Assembly: GCA_965116555.1 (NCBI GenBank)
Contig: OZ220698.1
Location: 1,240,001 to 1,304,000 of the forward strand
Length of the DNA stretch: 64,000 nucleotides
Reading direction: 5' to 3'
Source of the DNA: DAOUJH01 sp965116555
GTDB taxonomy: Bacteria; Chloroflexota; Dehalococcoidia; Lucifugimonadales; QGNO01
Shown here: piece after piece, positions 16,738 through 25,831 of the stretch
Position numbering within the stretch: position 1 is the stretch's first letter
How the letters are laid out: each line of letters begins with the position of its first letter
Made by a program: the position numbers and the translations under genes
Notes under the pieces: generated by a model
What the model saw: the letters and a program-made list of their open reading frames with translations, nothing else
What the model was told of the DNA's origin: nothing
The model's database searches: none

Positions 16738-17270
16738 CCAACCATTTCAAAGTCGGTTTCGACCGAGGTTGGGTTGGCCACCGACTGTGTGACCGGAGAG
16801 CCCTCCACCGCCAAGCGCCAGATATCCCGCAGAGTTTCCTCGTCAGCGTCGGCGCTCACGAAGCACTTGGCCGAAATCCTGCCGTAACCCGGGTTTCCCT
16901 CGTCCTCAACACCGGCCCACTTGCGGATGTTGTCAAAATACCCTTCGACCGCTATCTCCAAGTCATTGATGCGGACTCCCTGCTTGGTAGCGTTCACCAC
17001 AAAGCCCACGGTCATGCAGCTACCGATAGCCGAAAGCAGCTGCTCGTGAGCGCTGGCGGCCACATCCGTGGCGGTCAGGTCTCCCGGTTCGTCCATGTCA
17101 ACTTGGTGGTTTCGCATGAAGGCCCGGGCCCGCATTCCGTCCTGCCAGACCACGCGCGACTTCCAAGGCCCGGTTACCGCCTCGAAAACCTCCGGGTTCC
17201 GAAAGGAATCCAGAACTTCAGTCAGTTTCTCCCTAGGCAGTCCGTTAAGGTTTCTCTCTTCAGCCATCAT
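16734..17270 (-). CDS. OsmC-family protein lacking the second conserved cysteine
   Basis: A 178-residue protein. The first OsmC cysteine is present (C85 in I-G-S-C-M-T), on the central helix. The second, normally in a C-P-V motif, is Ser158 in E-G-S-P-V-T. C136 lies elsewhere, in a beta strand. OsmC/Ohr enzymes reduce organic hydroperoxides with a two-Cys cycle, so this protein may act as a one-Cys thiol protein or sulfur carrier instead. The 4-bp overlap with a rhodanese makes a persulfide-related job reasonable (inference). Start ATG 17270, with a second Met directly after. Confidence 0.85.
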   Translation of the reverse strand: MMAEERNLNGLPREKLTEVLDSFRNPEVFEAVTGPWKSRVVWQDGMRARAFMRNHQVDMDEPGDLTATDVAASAHEQLLSAIGSCMTVGFVVNATKQGVRINDLEIAVEGYFDNIRKWAGVEDEGNPGYGRISAKCFVSADADEETLRDIWRLAVEGSPVTQSVANPTSVETDFEMVG

Positions 17271-17331
17271 CTACTCCTTAATTTCAACTTAATGTCAATC
17301 AATCCTACTTGGCTAAACTAAACCAATGGTT

Positions 17332-18492
17332 CTATTGATATTCGTCTCTGAGTTGCTCGGCAGCCTGGACAATTGCCAGCATCTTCCGGGAAGCAACCTC
17401 ATGTGTGTTGACGTTCCTTTCGGCAAAGGTGCCAAACCCACAGTCAGGGTTGAGGTAGATTTTATCCGGATCAAAGTACTCCAAGAGCTCCTTTACCCTG
17501 TCGACAATCTGCTCCGGAGGTTCCACCTCGTCGGTTCGGGGGTTCACTACTCCAAAGCCGATCTCTTTCTCATTACTATATTCCTTGAAGACCTCCATCT
17601 CGCCGGCCCTGGGCGTAGCGCATTCCAGCACTAGTTGGTCAATGTTCATCTGGACTAGATAGGGAAGCATCGGCCCGTAGTTGCCCGTGAGCAGCACCTC
17701 TTCCTTTCGGCTCCAGTTGCCGCGGCAGACATGGACCCCGGTCTTGATTCCGGTGATTCCCTCCATGGTCTGGTTCATCAGCCGCACCGCAAACTCAAGC
17801 TCGTCGGAGGGGTCCCGGCGGTTAGGAAGGGCAGCGCACATGAAAGTCTCCGTGCTTTCCTCTCCAAACACCACCTGGCTCAGGATGGGTTCGTCCAACT
17901 GAACAAAGTCGCATCCCTGGTCTCGTAGGGCAATTATCTCTTCACGGAGGATGGCCACAACGTCGGCGGCCAAGTCTTCGGGATCAGGGTACACCTGGTC
18001 GGAGAGGCCCTCGAACCAGCTGGAACGGGTCAACATATAGGGGCCGGGAATAGGTACCTTGATTTGCCGGTCAGTGTGTTCTCGCATGAAGGCCAGTTCA
18101 TCAAGGGCCAGGCCATGGCGCATCTCAAGGCGGTCAACCACTATGGCGCTCTTGATGGCAAAGGACGGCACGTCAAGCGCCCGCAACACCTCCTCCATCC
18201 TGGCTCTGTCCTGCGAGTGATTCAACAACTCGGAGACCTTCATCAGTTGCATGCCGGTCAGCTTGTCCACGGTGAAGGAATAGAAGTTATCCCGGCGTTG
18301 CTCTCCGTCGCTTATGATGTCTACTCCCGCCTCTTCCTGCGCACGGATGCAGGCCAGCACTTCGCCGTCAGCCACGGCGTTGAAATCATCCGGTGTCATT
18401 TCGCCGGCTTGCCTTCGCCGCAGGGCCCGCACCAGCTCAGTGGAACGGGGCCAGCTTCCAACGACAGTTACTGGGAACAATGGAGCGTTCAC
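17332..18492 (-). CDS. Cobalamin-independent methionine-synthase-family protein (MetE C-terminal type)
   Basis: A 386-residue single-domain protein of the MetE-II group, related to the catalytic half of MetE. Zinc ligands are visible: H254-V-C256 (G-V-H-V-C-R-G-N) and a later Cys in N-P-D-C-G-F. The N-terminus reads F-P-V-T-V-V-G-S-W-P-R, the usual family opening. It transfers methyl groups to a thiol; whether homocysteine is the acceptor is uncertain, because half-size MetE relatives act with other donors. GTG 18492 is chosen over the frame's extension to 18570: GGAGGAACT lies just before it and homology begins there. It lies 61 bp upstream of the OsmC-like gene. Confidence 0.85.
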   Translation of the reverse strand: MNAPLFPVTVVGSWPRSTELVRALRRRQAGEMTPDDFNAVADGEVLACIRAQEEAGVDIISDGEQRRDNFYSFTVDKLTGMQLMKVSELLNHSQDRARMEEVLRALDVPSFAIKSAIVVDRLEMRHGLALDELAFMREHTDRQIKVPIPGPYMLTRSSWFEGLSDQVYPDPEDLAADVVAILREEIIALRDQGCDFVQLDEPILSQVVFGEESTETFMCAALPNRRDPSDELEFAVRLMNQTMEGITGIKTGVHVCRGNWSRKEEVLLTGNYGPMLPYLVQMNIDQLVLECATPRAGEMEVFKEYSNEKEIGFGVVNPRTDEVEPPEQIVDRVKELLEYFDPDKIYLNPDCGFGTFAERNVNTHEVASRKMLAIVQAAEQLRDEYQ

Positions 18493-18616
18493 TATTTGAG
18501 TTCCTCCGGATTGGGCGCTAAGAAAGTCTGAAGCCCGATGTAGTGTATCCCAATATGGAATCCAGGACAAATTGGGTAACTATGCGGCTCAAGAAGGCAG
18601 TAATAGACGTTATCAT

Positions 18617-20047
18617 TCAGCGGCCAAGGTGCCGGAGGGCGGCCCGTGCGGCAAAGTAACCGCACATGCCGTGCACGCCGCCGCCGGGCGGCGTCGACGA
18701 GGAGCAGATGAACAGTTTGGTCGACGGGATGGCGTAGGGACTGAGCATACGGACAGGACGGGAGAAGAGCTGGCCTATATCCTGAACTCCACCGTTGATG
18801 TCGCCGCCAACGTAGTTCGGATTGTACTCCTCCAAGGCTGACGGAGGCCGGATGCTCCTCTTCAGGATACGCTCGCGGAAGCCCGGAGCGAAACGTTCCA
18901 CCTGCGCCTCGACCCTGTCTGACATATCGAAGTCGGAGCCGTTGGGGACATGACAGTAGGCCCACGCCGTGTGCATACCATCAGGAGCCCGGGACGGATC
19001 GAAGAGGCTCGGCTGGGAAAACAGCACGAATGGCTGTTCCGGATGACGGCCAAGCCATACCTCGCGCTCGCCGTGGGCTATCTCGGCCATCGTGCCCCCC
19101 AGGTGGACGGTGCCGGCCCGCGCGCACTCCTCGGCCCTCCAGGGTACCGGCCCGCTCAGTGCCCAGTCCATCTTGAAAGTCCCCGGTCCGTAGCGATACC
19201 CCTCCAGCCTGCGTCGGAAGCGACCCGGAAGGCGGTGTCCGGCGATCCTGACAATCTGCCTGGGCGTAACATCGAGGAGGACGACCTCTGCAGCGGGCAT
19301 GTCCTCCAGCCTCTCCACCCATATGCCTGTTCCTATCCGACCACCAAGAGAGGTCAGATGAGACGCCAAAGCCTCCGATATGCGCTGGGACCCGCCTCGC
19401 GGCAGCGGCCAGCCGACGGCGTGACCGCTTGCACCCAGAACAAGGCCCGCCGCGGCGCTTGGAGGTCGTTCCAGAGGCAGTGTCGAATGTGCTGCCATTC
19501 CCGCAAACAGAGCCCTAGCACGTTCGCCCTTGAAGCGTGCCCGTGCCACCGACAGCGCAGACCGCAGTCCACGGAGACCAAAACGGGCGGTCACCATCGG
19601 GTGACGCGGTACTCTAAATGGCCCCAGGATGTCTGTCGCAAGCTTTTGCCAGTCCCTTACCAGTGGGCTAAACAGGCTGCTATACGACGCCGCATCGTCC
19701 CCCAGGCCGTCTGCGGTCGCCTCAACCGAGCGTTCCAACATTACCGCCGTACCGTCGTCCAGCGGATGTGCCAGTGGCGCGGGAGGCTGCACCCAGTCTA
19801 GGCCGTGGTCGGACAGCGGCAACGTGCTTAAGAAGGGCGAGCCCACTGCCAGTGGATGGATGGCCGAGCATACGTCATGGAGGAATCCCGGCAGGGTCAG
19901 GGCGGCGGACCGGGCGCCCCCTCCAACCGTGTCTCTTCCCTCCACTACCATGACCTTGCGACCCGTCTGCGCGATGGCTATTCCGGCCGACAGGCCGTTT
20001 GGTCCCGCGCCTACCACAAGGGCGTCGTATCTACCTGTCGTTGACAC
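18617..20047 (-). CDS. FAD-dependent oxidoreductase of the phytoene-desaturase/PYROXD2 type
   Basis: A 476-residue flavoprotein. The N-terminal Rossmann motif is V-V-G-A-G-P-N-G-L-S-A, followed ~20 residues later by V-V-E-G-R-D, the ribose-binding acid of the FAD site, and G-G-G-A-R-S-A. A long substrate domain follows. The C-terminus carries P-G-G-G-V-H-G-M, the loop typical of CrtI-like desaturases and PYROXD2. No carotenoid genes are adjacent, so the substrate is open. Start is GTG 20047. It is the first gene of the minus-strand run ending at 13890 and is divergent from the betaine transporter. Confidence 0.87.
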   Translation of the reverse strand: MSTTGRYDALVVGAGPNGLSAGIAIAQTGRKVMVVEGRDTVGGGARSAALTLPGFLHDVCSAIHPLAVGSPFLSTLPLSDHGLDWVQPPAPLAHPLDDGTAVMLERSVEATADGLGDDAASYSSLFSPLVRDWQKLATDILGPFRVPRHPMVTARFGLRGLRSALSVARARFKGERARALFAGMAAHSTLPLERPPSAAAGLVLGASGHAVGWPLPRGGSQRISEALASHLTSLGGRIGTGIWVERLEDMPAAEVVLLDVTPRQIVRIAGHRLPGRFRRRLEGYRYGPGTFKMDWALSGPVPWRAEECARAGTVHLGGTMAEIAHGEREVWLGRHPEQPFVLFSQPSLFDPSRAPDGMHTAWAYCHVPNGSDFDMSDRVEAQVERFAPGFRERILKRSIRPPSALEEYNPNYVGGDINGGVQDIGQLFSRPVRMLSPYAIPSTKLFICSSSTPPGGGVHGMCGYFAARAALRHLGR

Positions 20048-20207
20048 TGAACTCTCACCTCTCGATCAATCGCCGTCTTAGCCTAGCCGTGTCTACGCAG
20101 CTACCTCATCTATAGTTCGCTAGCCACTGCAATACTATGGCATGGCATATGCTGCGTACAGCGTGAACCCACGGTGGCTACCGCAGCACGTCATCCTCAA
20201 CCCGCCC

Positions 20208-20236
20208 TTGACAGGCCAAACACACCAAACTATGCT
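20208..20236 (+). promoter_or_regulatory. Promoter of the glycine-betaine transporter operon
   Basis: TTGACA (20208-20213), 17-bp spacer, TATGCT (20231-20236). The ATG at 20299 is ~56 bp after the expected start point. Perfect -35 and ideal spacing. Confidence 0.6.
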
Positions 20237-20298
20237 GAGCGGGATTTCCCAAGACACAACTTCTTTTCCATTCTGAATCTGCCGACAGTAGCGGTTAT

Positions 20299-22461
20299 AT
20301 GGCGCTCGAAGCAAGTGAAGCTTTCCTAGAACCCCGGTGCTCAAGTCAGCCCCGAGTTAGCATTCAAGCCCTCTGGAAGGTCTTTGGCTCGGACGAAGGC
20401 CCTGATGTTCTCGAAAAGATCGCCGGACTGTCTAGGGCTGAAGCTCAGGCCACCTACAACTGCGTTGTTGCTCTCCAAGACGTCAACTTCGAGGTGTATG
20501 ACGGGGAGACGTTTGTCGTCATGGGCCTCTCCGGGAGCGGGAAGTCCACTCTGGTTCGCTGCATCAACCGGCTCATCAGACCCACCACGGGTTCCGTCTT
20601 GGTGGACGGCGATGACGTCTTGGGATACGACGACGAGGAGTTGACGGCGTTTCGCCGGACTAAGACCTCAATGGTCTTCCAGCAGTTCGGCCTCCTTCCC
20701 CACCGCAGCGTTCTGGAAAACACCGCGTGGGGCCTTGAAATTCAGAACGTTTCCCTGGAGGAACGGTCGGAACGCGCCCAAGAGGTCCTTGAGCTTGTCG
20801 GGCTTGGGGAGTGGGGAGAGTATCGCCCCTCGGCGCTGTCCGGCGGCATGCAGCAGCGCGTTGGCCTGGCTAGAGCATTAGCCAGCGACCCGGAGATCCT
20901 GCTTATGGATGAGCCATTCAGCGCTCTTGACCCTCTCATACGCCGGGACATGCAGGACGAACTCATACGGCTTCAGGAGCAGATGCAGAAGACCACTATC
21001 TTCATCACCCACGACCTGTCGGAAGCCGTACGGCTAGGAAGCCGCATAGCCATCATGCGCGATGGGGCTATCATCCAGCTGGGGACTCCTGAGGAGATCG
21101 TAGCTGAGCCGGTGGATGAGTACGTGGCAGACTTCACAAGGGACGTTCGCCCGTCCACCGTCGTAACGGTGGGCTACATCATGGACCGCCACGGCACCAA
21201 GCAGCAGCCGGCAGAGATAAACAGACCCAACGCTAATGTGGCTTCTGGGCAAACGGTGGATGAGGCGCTCTCCCAGCGATGGTCCACCCCTGGACAGCTC
21301 ACGGTGATGGATGAATCCGGCGCCCTGGTAGGCGTCATAGACCGGGACGCCCTGCTCCAGGCAGCCTTTGAGCAGCCCGATTTCTCCAGTGACAGTAACG
21401 GATCGGCTGCGGCTCCGGCCGAGGTCTCCCTCACCAAAGCCGGAGGAGCAGCGACGTCCCTGAAAATAGATGAACCGCCCGTAGACCAATCTAAGCGCAT
21501 AAGCGCCAGCTTTGGATGGCTGGTCTATACACCCGTCTTGCTGGGTATTCTTGCAATGGTTGTTTGCACAGCCGTTGTGACCATCATTTGGGGGCAAAGA
21601 GTCTCCTTCCCAGTGAATTGGGGGCCGGATATCGCAACATGGGTTAACGATTTTCTTCGCTGGTTGACCCGCACCGGAGCTCCGGTGTTTGACAACGCTT
21701 CGGACGCAGTTCTATCGTTCCTGGTGTTCTTGGAAAACACTCTGCGATGGTTCCCCTGGCCTACAGTGGTGTTGGGCATAGCGCTGCTTTCTTGGCGAAC
21801 CGTGAGTTGGAAGTTTGGGCTGTTCGCCGTGGGAACATTGGTGGCGATGGGCTTAGTTGGCCTCTGGGAGAGCGCCCTGGAAACGATTGCCTTGATCGTC
21901 GTGGCGGCGGCCTTCTCAGTAGTCATAGCCATCCCGCTGGGTATTCTAGCGGCCCGCAACAACACCGTGGACTCCGCCGTACGGCCCATCCTGGACGCCA
22001 TGCAGACCATGCCGCCCTTCGTCTACCTTGTGCCCGGCATCATGCTGTTTGGCATCGGCAACGTGCCGGGCATTTTCGCCACAGTGATCTACGCCGTGCC
22101 CCCTGCCATCAGGTTGACCAACCTGGGCATCCGACAGGTGACGCCCCAGGTGGTGGAGGCCGCTCAGTCCTTTGGGACTACCCGACGGCAACTCTTGCAG
22201 AAGGTCCAGTTGCCCATGGCCATCCCCACAATAATGGCGGGCATAAACCAGACTATAATGATGGCCTTGGGCATGGTGGTGGTGGCGTCGCTGGTGGGCG
22301 CCGGTGGATTGGGTGAGGACGTGCTCCGTGCGCTAGGCCGGTTCCGACCTGGGGAAGCGTTGCTAGCGGGTCTAGCCATAGTGGCGCTGGCAATCATCCT
22401 GGATCGCATTACCCAAGCCTGGGCGCGGAACCGTCAGGCCTCGCTGGGCAAAAGGGATTAG
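20299..22461 (+). CDS. Fused glycine-betaine/proline ABC transporter: ATPase (ProV) plus permease (ProW)
   Basis: A single 720-residue chain. Residues ~20-275 are a ProV-type ATPase with Walker A G-L-S-G-S-G-K-S-T, signature L-S-G-G-M-Q-Q-R and Walker B L-L-M-D-E-P. Residues ~285-355 resemble one CBS-like repeat (T-V-M-D-E-S-G-A-L-V-G-V-I-D-R). Residues ~395-720 are a ProW-type permease with several membrane helices, D-A-M-Q-T-M-P and the EAA loop E-A-A-Q-S-F-G-T. In most bacteria these are two genes; here no stop separates them. It uses ATP to import compatible solutes with the binding protein encoded 50 bp downstream. Confidence 0.93.
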   Translation: MALEASEAFLEPRCSSQPRVSIQALWKVFGSDEGPDVLEKIAGLSRAEAQATYNCVVALQDVNFEVYDGETFVVMGLSGSGKSTLVRCINRLIRPTTGSVLVDGDDVLGYDDEELTAFRRTKTSMVFQQFGLLPHRSVLENTAWGLEIQNVSLEERSERAQEVLELVGLGEWGEYRPSALSGGMQQRVGLARALASDPEILLMDEPFSALDPLIRRDMQDELIRLQEQMQKTTIFITHDLSEAVRLGSRIAIMRDGAIIQLGTPEEIVAEPVDEYVADFTRDVRPSTVVTVGYIMDRHGTKQQPAEINRPNANVASGQTVDEALSQRWSTPGQLTVMDESGALVGVIDRDALLQAAFEQPDFSSDSNGSAAAPAEVSLTKAGGAATSLKIDEPPVDQSKRISASFGWLVYTPVLLGILAMVVCTAVVTIIWGQRVSFPVNWGPDIATWVNDFLRWLTRTGAPVFDNASDAVLSFLVFLENTLRWFPWPTVVLGIALLSWRTVSWKFGLFAVGTLVAMGLVGLWESALETIALIVVAAAFSVVIAIPLGILAARNNTVDSAVRPILDAMQTMPPFVYLVPGIMLFGIGNVPGIFATVIYAVPPAIRLTNLGIRQVTPQVVEAAQSFGTTRRQLLQKVQLPMAIPTIMAGINQTIMMALGMVVVASLVGAGGLGEDVLRALGRFRPGEALLAGLAIVALAIILDRITQAWARNRQASLGKRD

Positions 22462-22511
22462 CATGACAGAAAGCAAACGCAAGAAGACCAAGATATAAGG
22501 AGGATTACGTT

Positions 22512-23507
22512 ATGAAAGTTAAGACTTGGAAGTTGGGGCTTGGGCTGCTTAGCCTAATGGTAGTATTCATGTTTGCAGCAGGGGCTTGTGCCGCAGAAGA
22601 GGAGAAACCCACCGTTATCTTCTCTGACCTCAACTGGGACAGCGCCCAACTGCAAAACGCCATTGCGGCAAGGATCGTAGAGGCGGGGTACGGCTACCCG
22701 ACCGACAAAGTGTTTGGCGGCACCGTGCCGCTGATGGAGGCTCTCACCAGAGGAGACACCAACGTCACCATGGAGATCTGGCTGCCAAACCAGCAGGAGG
22801 CCTATGACACGGCCATCGCAGAGGGCACCATTAAGCCAATAGGAAAGAGCTTGGAGGATAACTGGCAGAGCGCCTTCATCATTCCCCAATACGTGGCGGA
22901 TGCCAACCCCGGCCTGCAAAGCGTCCAAGACCTGCGGGACCATATGGATCTCTTTGTGACTCCAGATTCCAACGATAAAGCTCGGCTGCTGAACTGTCCT
23001 CCAGGTTGGGAGTGCGAGATCACCAACACGAAGCAAGTAACGGCTTACGGCCTAGACGACGTGGTTGAATTAATCAACCCAGGATCGGGCGAGGCTCTGG
23101 AGGCCGAGATCCGGGGCGCCTATGAGAGACAGGAGCCTGTGCTCTTCTACTATTGGGGCCCCACTACCCTGAGCAACGACCTGAACACCGATTACGGCGG
23201 CTACAAGCTTCTGGAAGAGCCTCCGTACACCCCAGATTGCTGGGAGGCTCGGGACTGCGGCTACCCGTTAGCGGAAGTGCTCATCGTCCTGCGGCAAGAC
23301 CTGATCGACCAGGCGCCGGACCTGGTTGCCATGTTCGAGAAGTGGGACTTCAACGCTGCCAACCAGTTGGAGGCGGAGGGGTACCTCAGCGATCTGGATG
23401 GGGACTATGGCGCAGCAGCAGACCGGTTCCTGAGTAACAACTCGGCCTGGAAGAACTGGGTGACCGCGGATGCCGCAGAAAAGGTTGAAGAAGCCCTCTC
23501 CTCCTAA
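22512..23507 (+). CDS. Glycine-betaine/proline ABC transporter substrate-binding lipoprotein (ProX-like)
   Basis: A 331-residue OpuAC-family protein: signal peptide with A-A-G-A-C lipobox, then a mature domain starting V-I-F-S-D-L-N-W-D-S-A-Q, the usual ProX opening. The E-I-W-L-P-N block and several tryptophans (P-G-W-E, P-D-C-W-E) can form the aromatic cage that binds quaternary amines. AAGGAGG before ATG 22512 marks a strong start. Four cysteines in the mature part (C-P-P-G-W-E-C and D-C-W-E-A-R-D-C) may form disulfides. It is co-transcribed with the fused ATPase-permease, and a hairpin terminator follows. Confidence 0.92.
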   Translation: MKVKTWKLGLGLLSLMVVFMFAAGACAAEEEKPTVIFSDLNWDSAQLQNAIAARIVEAGYGYPTDKVFGGTVPLMEALTRGDTNVTMEIWLPNQQEAYDTAIAEGTIKPIGKSLEDNWQSAFIIPQYVADANPGLQSVQDLRDHMDLFVTPDSNDKARLLNCPPGWECEITNTKQVTAYGLDDVVELINPGSGEALEAEIRGAYERQEPVLFYYWGPTTLSNDLNTDYGGYKLLEEPPYTPDCWEARDCGYPLAEVLIVLRQDLIDQAPDLVAMFEKWDFNAANQLEAEGYLSDLDGDYGAAADRFLSNNSAWKNWVTADAAEKVEEALSS

Positions 23508-23530
23508 AGCGCCGCTCAATCGCTAATGCT

Positions 23531-23575
23531 AACTAGCCCCACCTTGCAGACACAAGGCGGGGCTAGTTGTCTTGA
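23531..23575 (+). terminator. Likely terminator after the betaine transporter operon
   Basis: 16-bp stem with one mismatch: 23531-23546 pairs with 23553-23568 around a 6-nt loop, followed by TTGTCTT. The stem is strong but the T tract is poor. The next gene starts at 23579, immediately after. Confidence 0.7.
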
Positions 23576-23578
23576 GAG

Positions 23579-24640
23579 ATGCGTATGAGATTGCATCGCC
23601 CGCAGTTGCCGGCCGGTAGAGTGGTCGTCTGGGCCAGGATGGGACTGATAGTTGCACTGACCATGGTCATCGCCGCCACAGTAGTGACCTGCGCCCCCCA
23701 TAGCGCCTCTCCAGTCCCCCCCAGCGTCATAGACGGGCTGGCGTCGCCACGGGGTCTGACTCCCCAGGACGATGGTCGGCTGCTCATCGCGGAAGTGGGC
23801 GGGGGCCGGATCTTGGCATTGGACCGCCAGCACCGGCTCTCGGTACTGCATGAAGACCTGCCACGACTGAAGAACGGGCCAGAGGGCGCGCCCGCCGGGG
23901 TCTCCGCCGCAGTCCAGATGGGCGCGGCCACGTACTACGTAGTGGGAGAGGCCCGGGCAAAGGAGTTCCGCGAGGTCTACGAGATTACACCGGGAGCCCA
24001 TCCCGTGGGTCTGACCGGCCAGGACCCTATAGGCCTTAACCCCCCAAAACCTATCGTCAACCCCTATGACCTGCTGGTTGCGTCTACTCACGGACTGCTG
24101 GTCAGCGACGCTGGCGCCAACGTGGTCTGGCGCGTTAGCCTGGACGGTGACATCCATCTTTACGCCCGGCTGGAACCCCAAAGCCACCTCATGTCAGAGG
24201 GCATGGTGCAAGTGGAAGCGGTGCCTACTGGAATGACGTCGGGCCCCGATGGCGCAACCTACGTTGCAACCCTGACTGGATTCCCTTTCCCCTCCGGCGG
24301 CGCGCGGGTCTTGCGGTTGCATGATGACAACGGCGACGGCGATGCCCTGGACCCTGGCGAATCCACCGTCTATGCCTCCGGGTTCACCACCGCAACGGAC
24401 GTGGCCTTTGAGACGGACGGAGCCATGCTGGTCACCGAGTACAGCGAGGACATGAACGCCCTAGCCGGTGTTGGCTATAAGGAGTCCAGCCTGTTTCCCG
24501 GAAGGCTGGTCCGTTGGCGGGACGGCGCCATCACGGTAGTGGCCAGCGACCTGGTCTCTCCAACGGCCGTGGCCGTAGTTGACGGTCGTATCTACGTGAG
24601 CGAGGAGTTCGCCGGAAGGGTGCGGGTCATCGAACCGTAG
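23579..24640 (+). CDS. ScyD/ScyE-like beta-propeller lipoprotein
   Basis: A 353-residue exported protein. An N-terminal basic and hydrophobic region ends V-V-T-C, a possible lipobox. The rest is repeated strands with G-L-x-x-P-x-G-L-T, D-G-x-L-L-I-A-E, G-R-I-L-A-L and a final V-S-E-E-F-A-G-R-V-R-V, as in ScyD/ScyE and NHL/SMP-30-like propellers. ScyD/ScyE-like proteins were first noted in scytonemin clusters but are widespread with unknown roles; no scytonemin gene is near. The start lies at the foot of the preceding terminator, so it may rely on its own weak promoter or read-through. Confidence 0.78.
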   Translation: MRMRLHRPQLPAGRVVVWARMGLIVALTMVIAATVVTCAPHSASPVPPSVIDGLASPRGLTPQDDGRLLIAEVGGGRILALDRQHRLSVLHEDLPRLKNGPEGAPAGVSAAVQMGAATYYVVGEARAKEFREVYEITPGAHPVGLTGQDPIGLNPPKPIVNPYDLLVASTHGLLVSDAGANVVWRVSLDGDIHLYARLEPQSHLMSEGMVQVEAVPTGMTSGPDGATYVATLTGFPFPSGGARVLRLHDDNGDGDALDPGESTVYASGFTTATDVAFETDGAMLVTEYSEDMNALAGVGYKESSLFPGRLVRWRDGAITVVASDLVSPTAVAVVDGRIYVSEEFAGRVRVIEP

Positions 24641-24705
24641 CGCCGTGGCTCAGCAACCATGACCAAGGCCTGCGCATCCAAGACCTCGGCAATCGGGTGC
24701 TGACT

Positions 24706-25053
24706 CTACGTCTGGCTCTCGACAGCGGCCAAGGCTGCGGCAACATCCGCATGATTCGGGATGATCTGGTTGAACCCTATTATCTCTAAGACCTGCTGTA
24801 TGTATGGTCTAAGGGCGCAAACGTGGAGGGTGCGGCCCTCCTTCTTGAGGTCCTGCCAGATGTGCAAAAGTACGCGTAGACCCGCTGTACTCATATAGGC
24901 TACGTCCGATGCGTCTATGATGACATCACGGTCAGCGCCCCTCACGGCGCGCCTAGCCTCTACCTCAAACACGTTGGCGCTAAAAAAGTCAATGCGGCCC
25001 CTAGCCTGCAACAACAGGACTTGCCCCTCGGACGAGACAATATCGAGCATCAT
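24706..25053 (-). CDS. STAS-domain protein (anti-sigma-factor antagonist type)
   Basis: A 115-residue single STAS domain. The switch region reads I-D-A-S-D-V-A-Y-M-S-T-A-G-L-R-V-L, with the conserved Ser (S-T-A-G-L) that partner kinases phosphorylate in the SpoIIAA/RsbV group. The likely starts are ATG 25053 or 25050; a TTG at 25086 would add a non-conserved extension. It has no kinase, phosphatase or sigma-factor gene beside it, so the partner is encoded elsewhere. It is divergent from the DUF402 gene (140-bp gap). Confidence 0.88.
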   Translation of the reverse strand: MMLDIVSSEGQVLLLQARGRIDFFSANVFEVEARRAVRGADRDVIIDASDVAYMSTAGLRVLLHIWQDLKKEGRTLHVCALRPYIQQVLEIIGFNQIIPNHADVAAALAAVESQT

Positions 25054-25192
25054 GGTGGCTATTCTAGGGTAAAGGCACGTATACAAGTCAAGGTGCTATC
25101 GGAACCTTTCTGCAGTGGCTTGACTGGCGTAATCCCAGAGTGTACTTTAGCCCACGCAGGCATACTCGGCTATTGCTTCATCCGTAGACCAA

Positions 25193-25831
25193 ATGACACT
25201 ATACTGGCAGCCTGGGGACCAAATAGTGCTCCGCGAGATCTGGCGCGGGCAAGTCAAGTCTGGAAGACCGTACACCGTAGTTGAGGACACTCCTGAGCGG
25301 CTGGTCTTATACGCCAGGTCAGGCGTGCGTTGGGTCAAGTCCCTTAGTCCTGATGGCTCCCCTCTCGTAAGGGGCGAACCTTCGATACTCCACGAGGAAG
25401 TGGAGCACCGCGAGGCTTTGCGCATCATCACTCCCGGTTCTCGCCACAGCGTCTTGCTTTTCTGGACGGCTACGTTCAGTGAGTTCTTACAGTGGTATGT
25501 GAACCTTGAAGACCCGCTGGTGCGTACGTCCATGGGCTTCGATTACCTTGACCAGATGCTGGACATCGAGGTGACGCCAGACCTCTCTCAATGGACGTTG
25601 AAAGACGAGGACGAGTTTGAAGACGCGATCACCCGTGGCATACTGACTCTTGAGGAGGCCGAGGTCATCAGGGCTGAAGGAGAACAGGTCATAGCGGCGA
25701 TAGACGCGAGACGACCCCCCTTCAACGAGCCATGGGGACAATGGCGGCCTGACCTGCAGTGGCCGACTCCCAGTCTACCTCAAGGCTGGACTGACCTATG
25801 CAAGTATCCTCCCTACGGAAGCCGTTCTTGA
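25193..25831 (+). CDS. DUF402-domain protein, putative nucleoside phosphatase
   Basis: A 212-residue protein. The DUF402 core is clear: W-Y-V-N-L-E-D-P-L-V-R-T, G-F-D-Y-L-D-Q-M-L-D-I, and L-K-D-E-D-E-F at ~100-145. The charged D and E residues and the aromatic pair are those proposed to bind metal and nucleotide. Characterised relatives include FomD (hydrolysis of a CMP-phosphonate) and nucleoside di- or triphosphatases. Its last 34 bases overlap the Ppx/GppA-like gene in another frame, so the two are coupled. It heads the nucleotide/polyphosphate cluster that runs to 28967. Confidence 0.83.
   Translation: MTLYWQPGDQIVLREIWRGQVKSGRPYTVVEDTPERLVLYARSGVRWVKSLSPDGSPLVRGEPSILHEEVEHREALRIITPGSRHSVLLFWTATFSEFLQWYVNLEDPLVRTSMGFDYLDQMLDIEVTPDLSQWTLKDEDEFEDAITRGILTLEEAEVIRAEGEQVIAAIDARRPPFNEPWGQWRPDLQWPTPSLPQGWTDLCKYPPYGSRS

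Noticed and set aside
18950..19801. Plus-strand frame of 283 codons
   Set aside because: Opposite the FAD oxidoreductase gene, whose Rossmann and C-terminal motifs are clear; no start signal or family match.
23579..24640. Scytonemin biosynthesis function for the ScyD/E-like gene
   Set aside because: Only the propeller family is supported; none of the scytonemin pathway genes is present.
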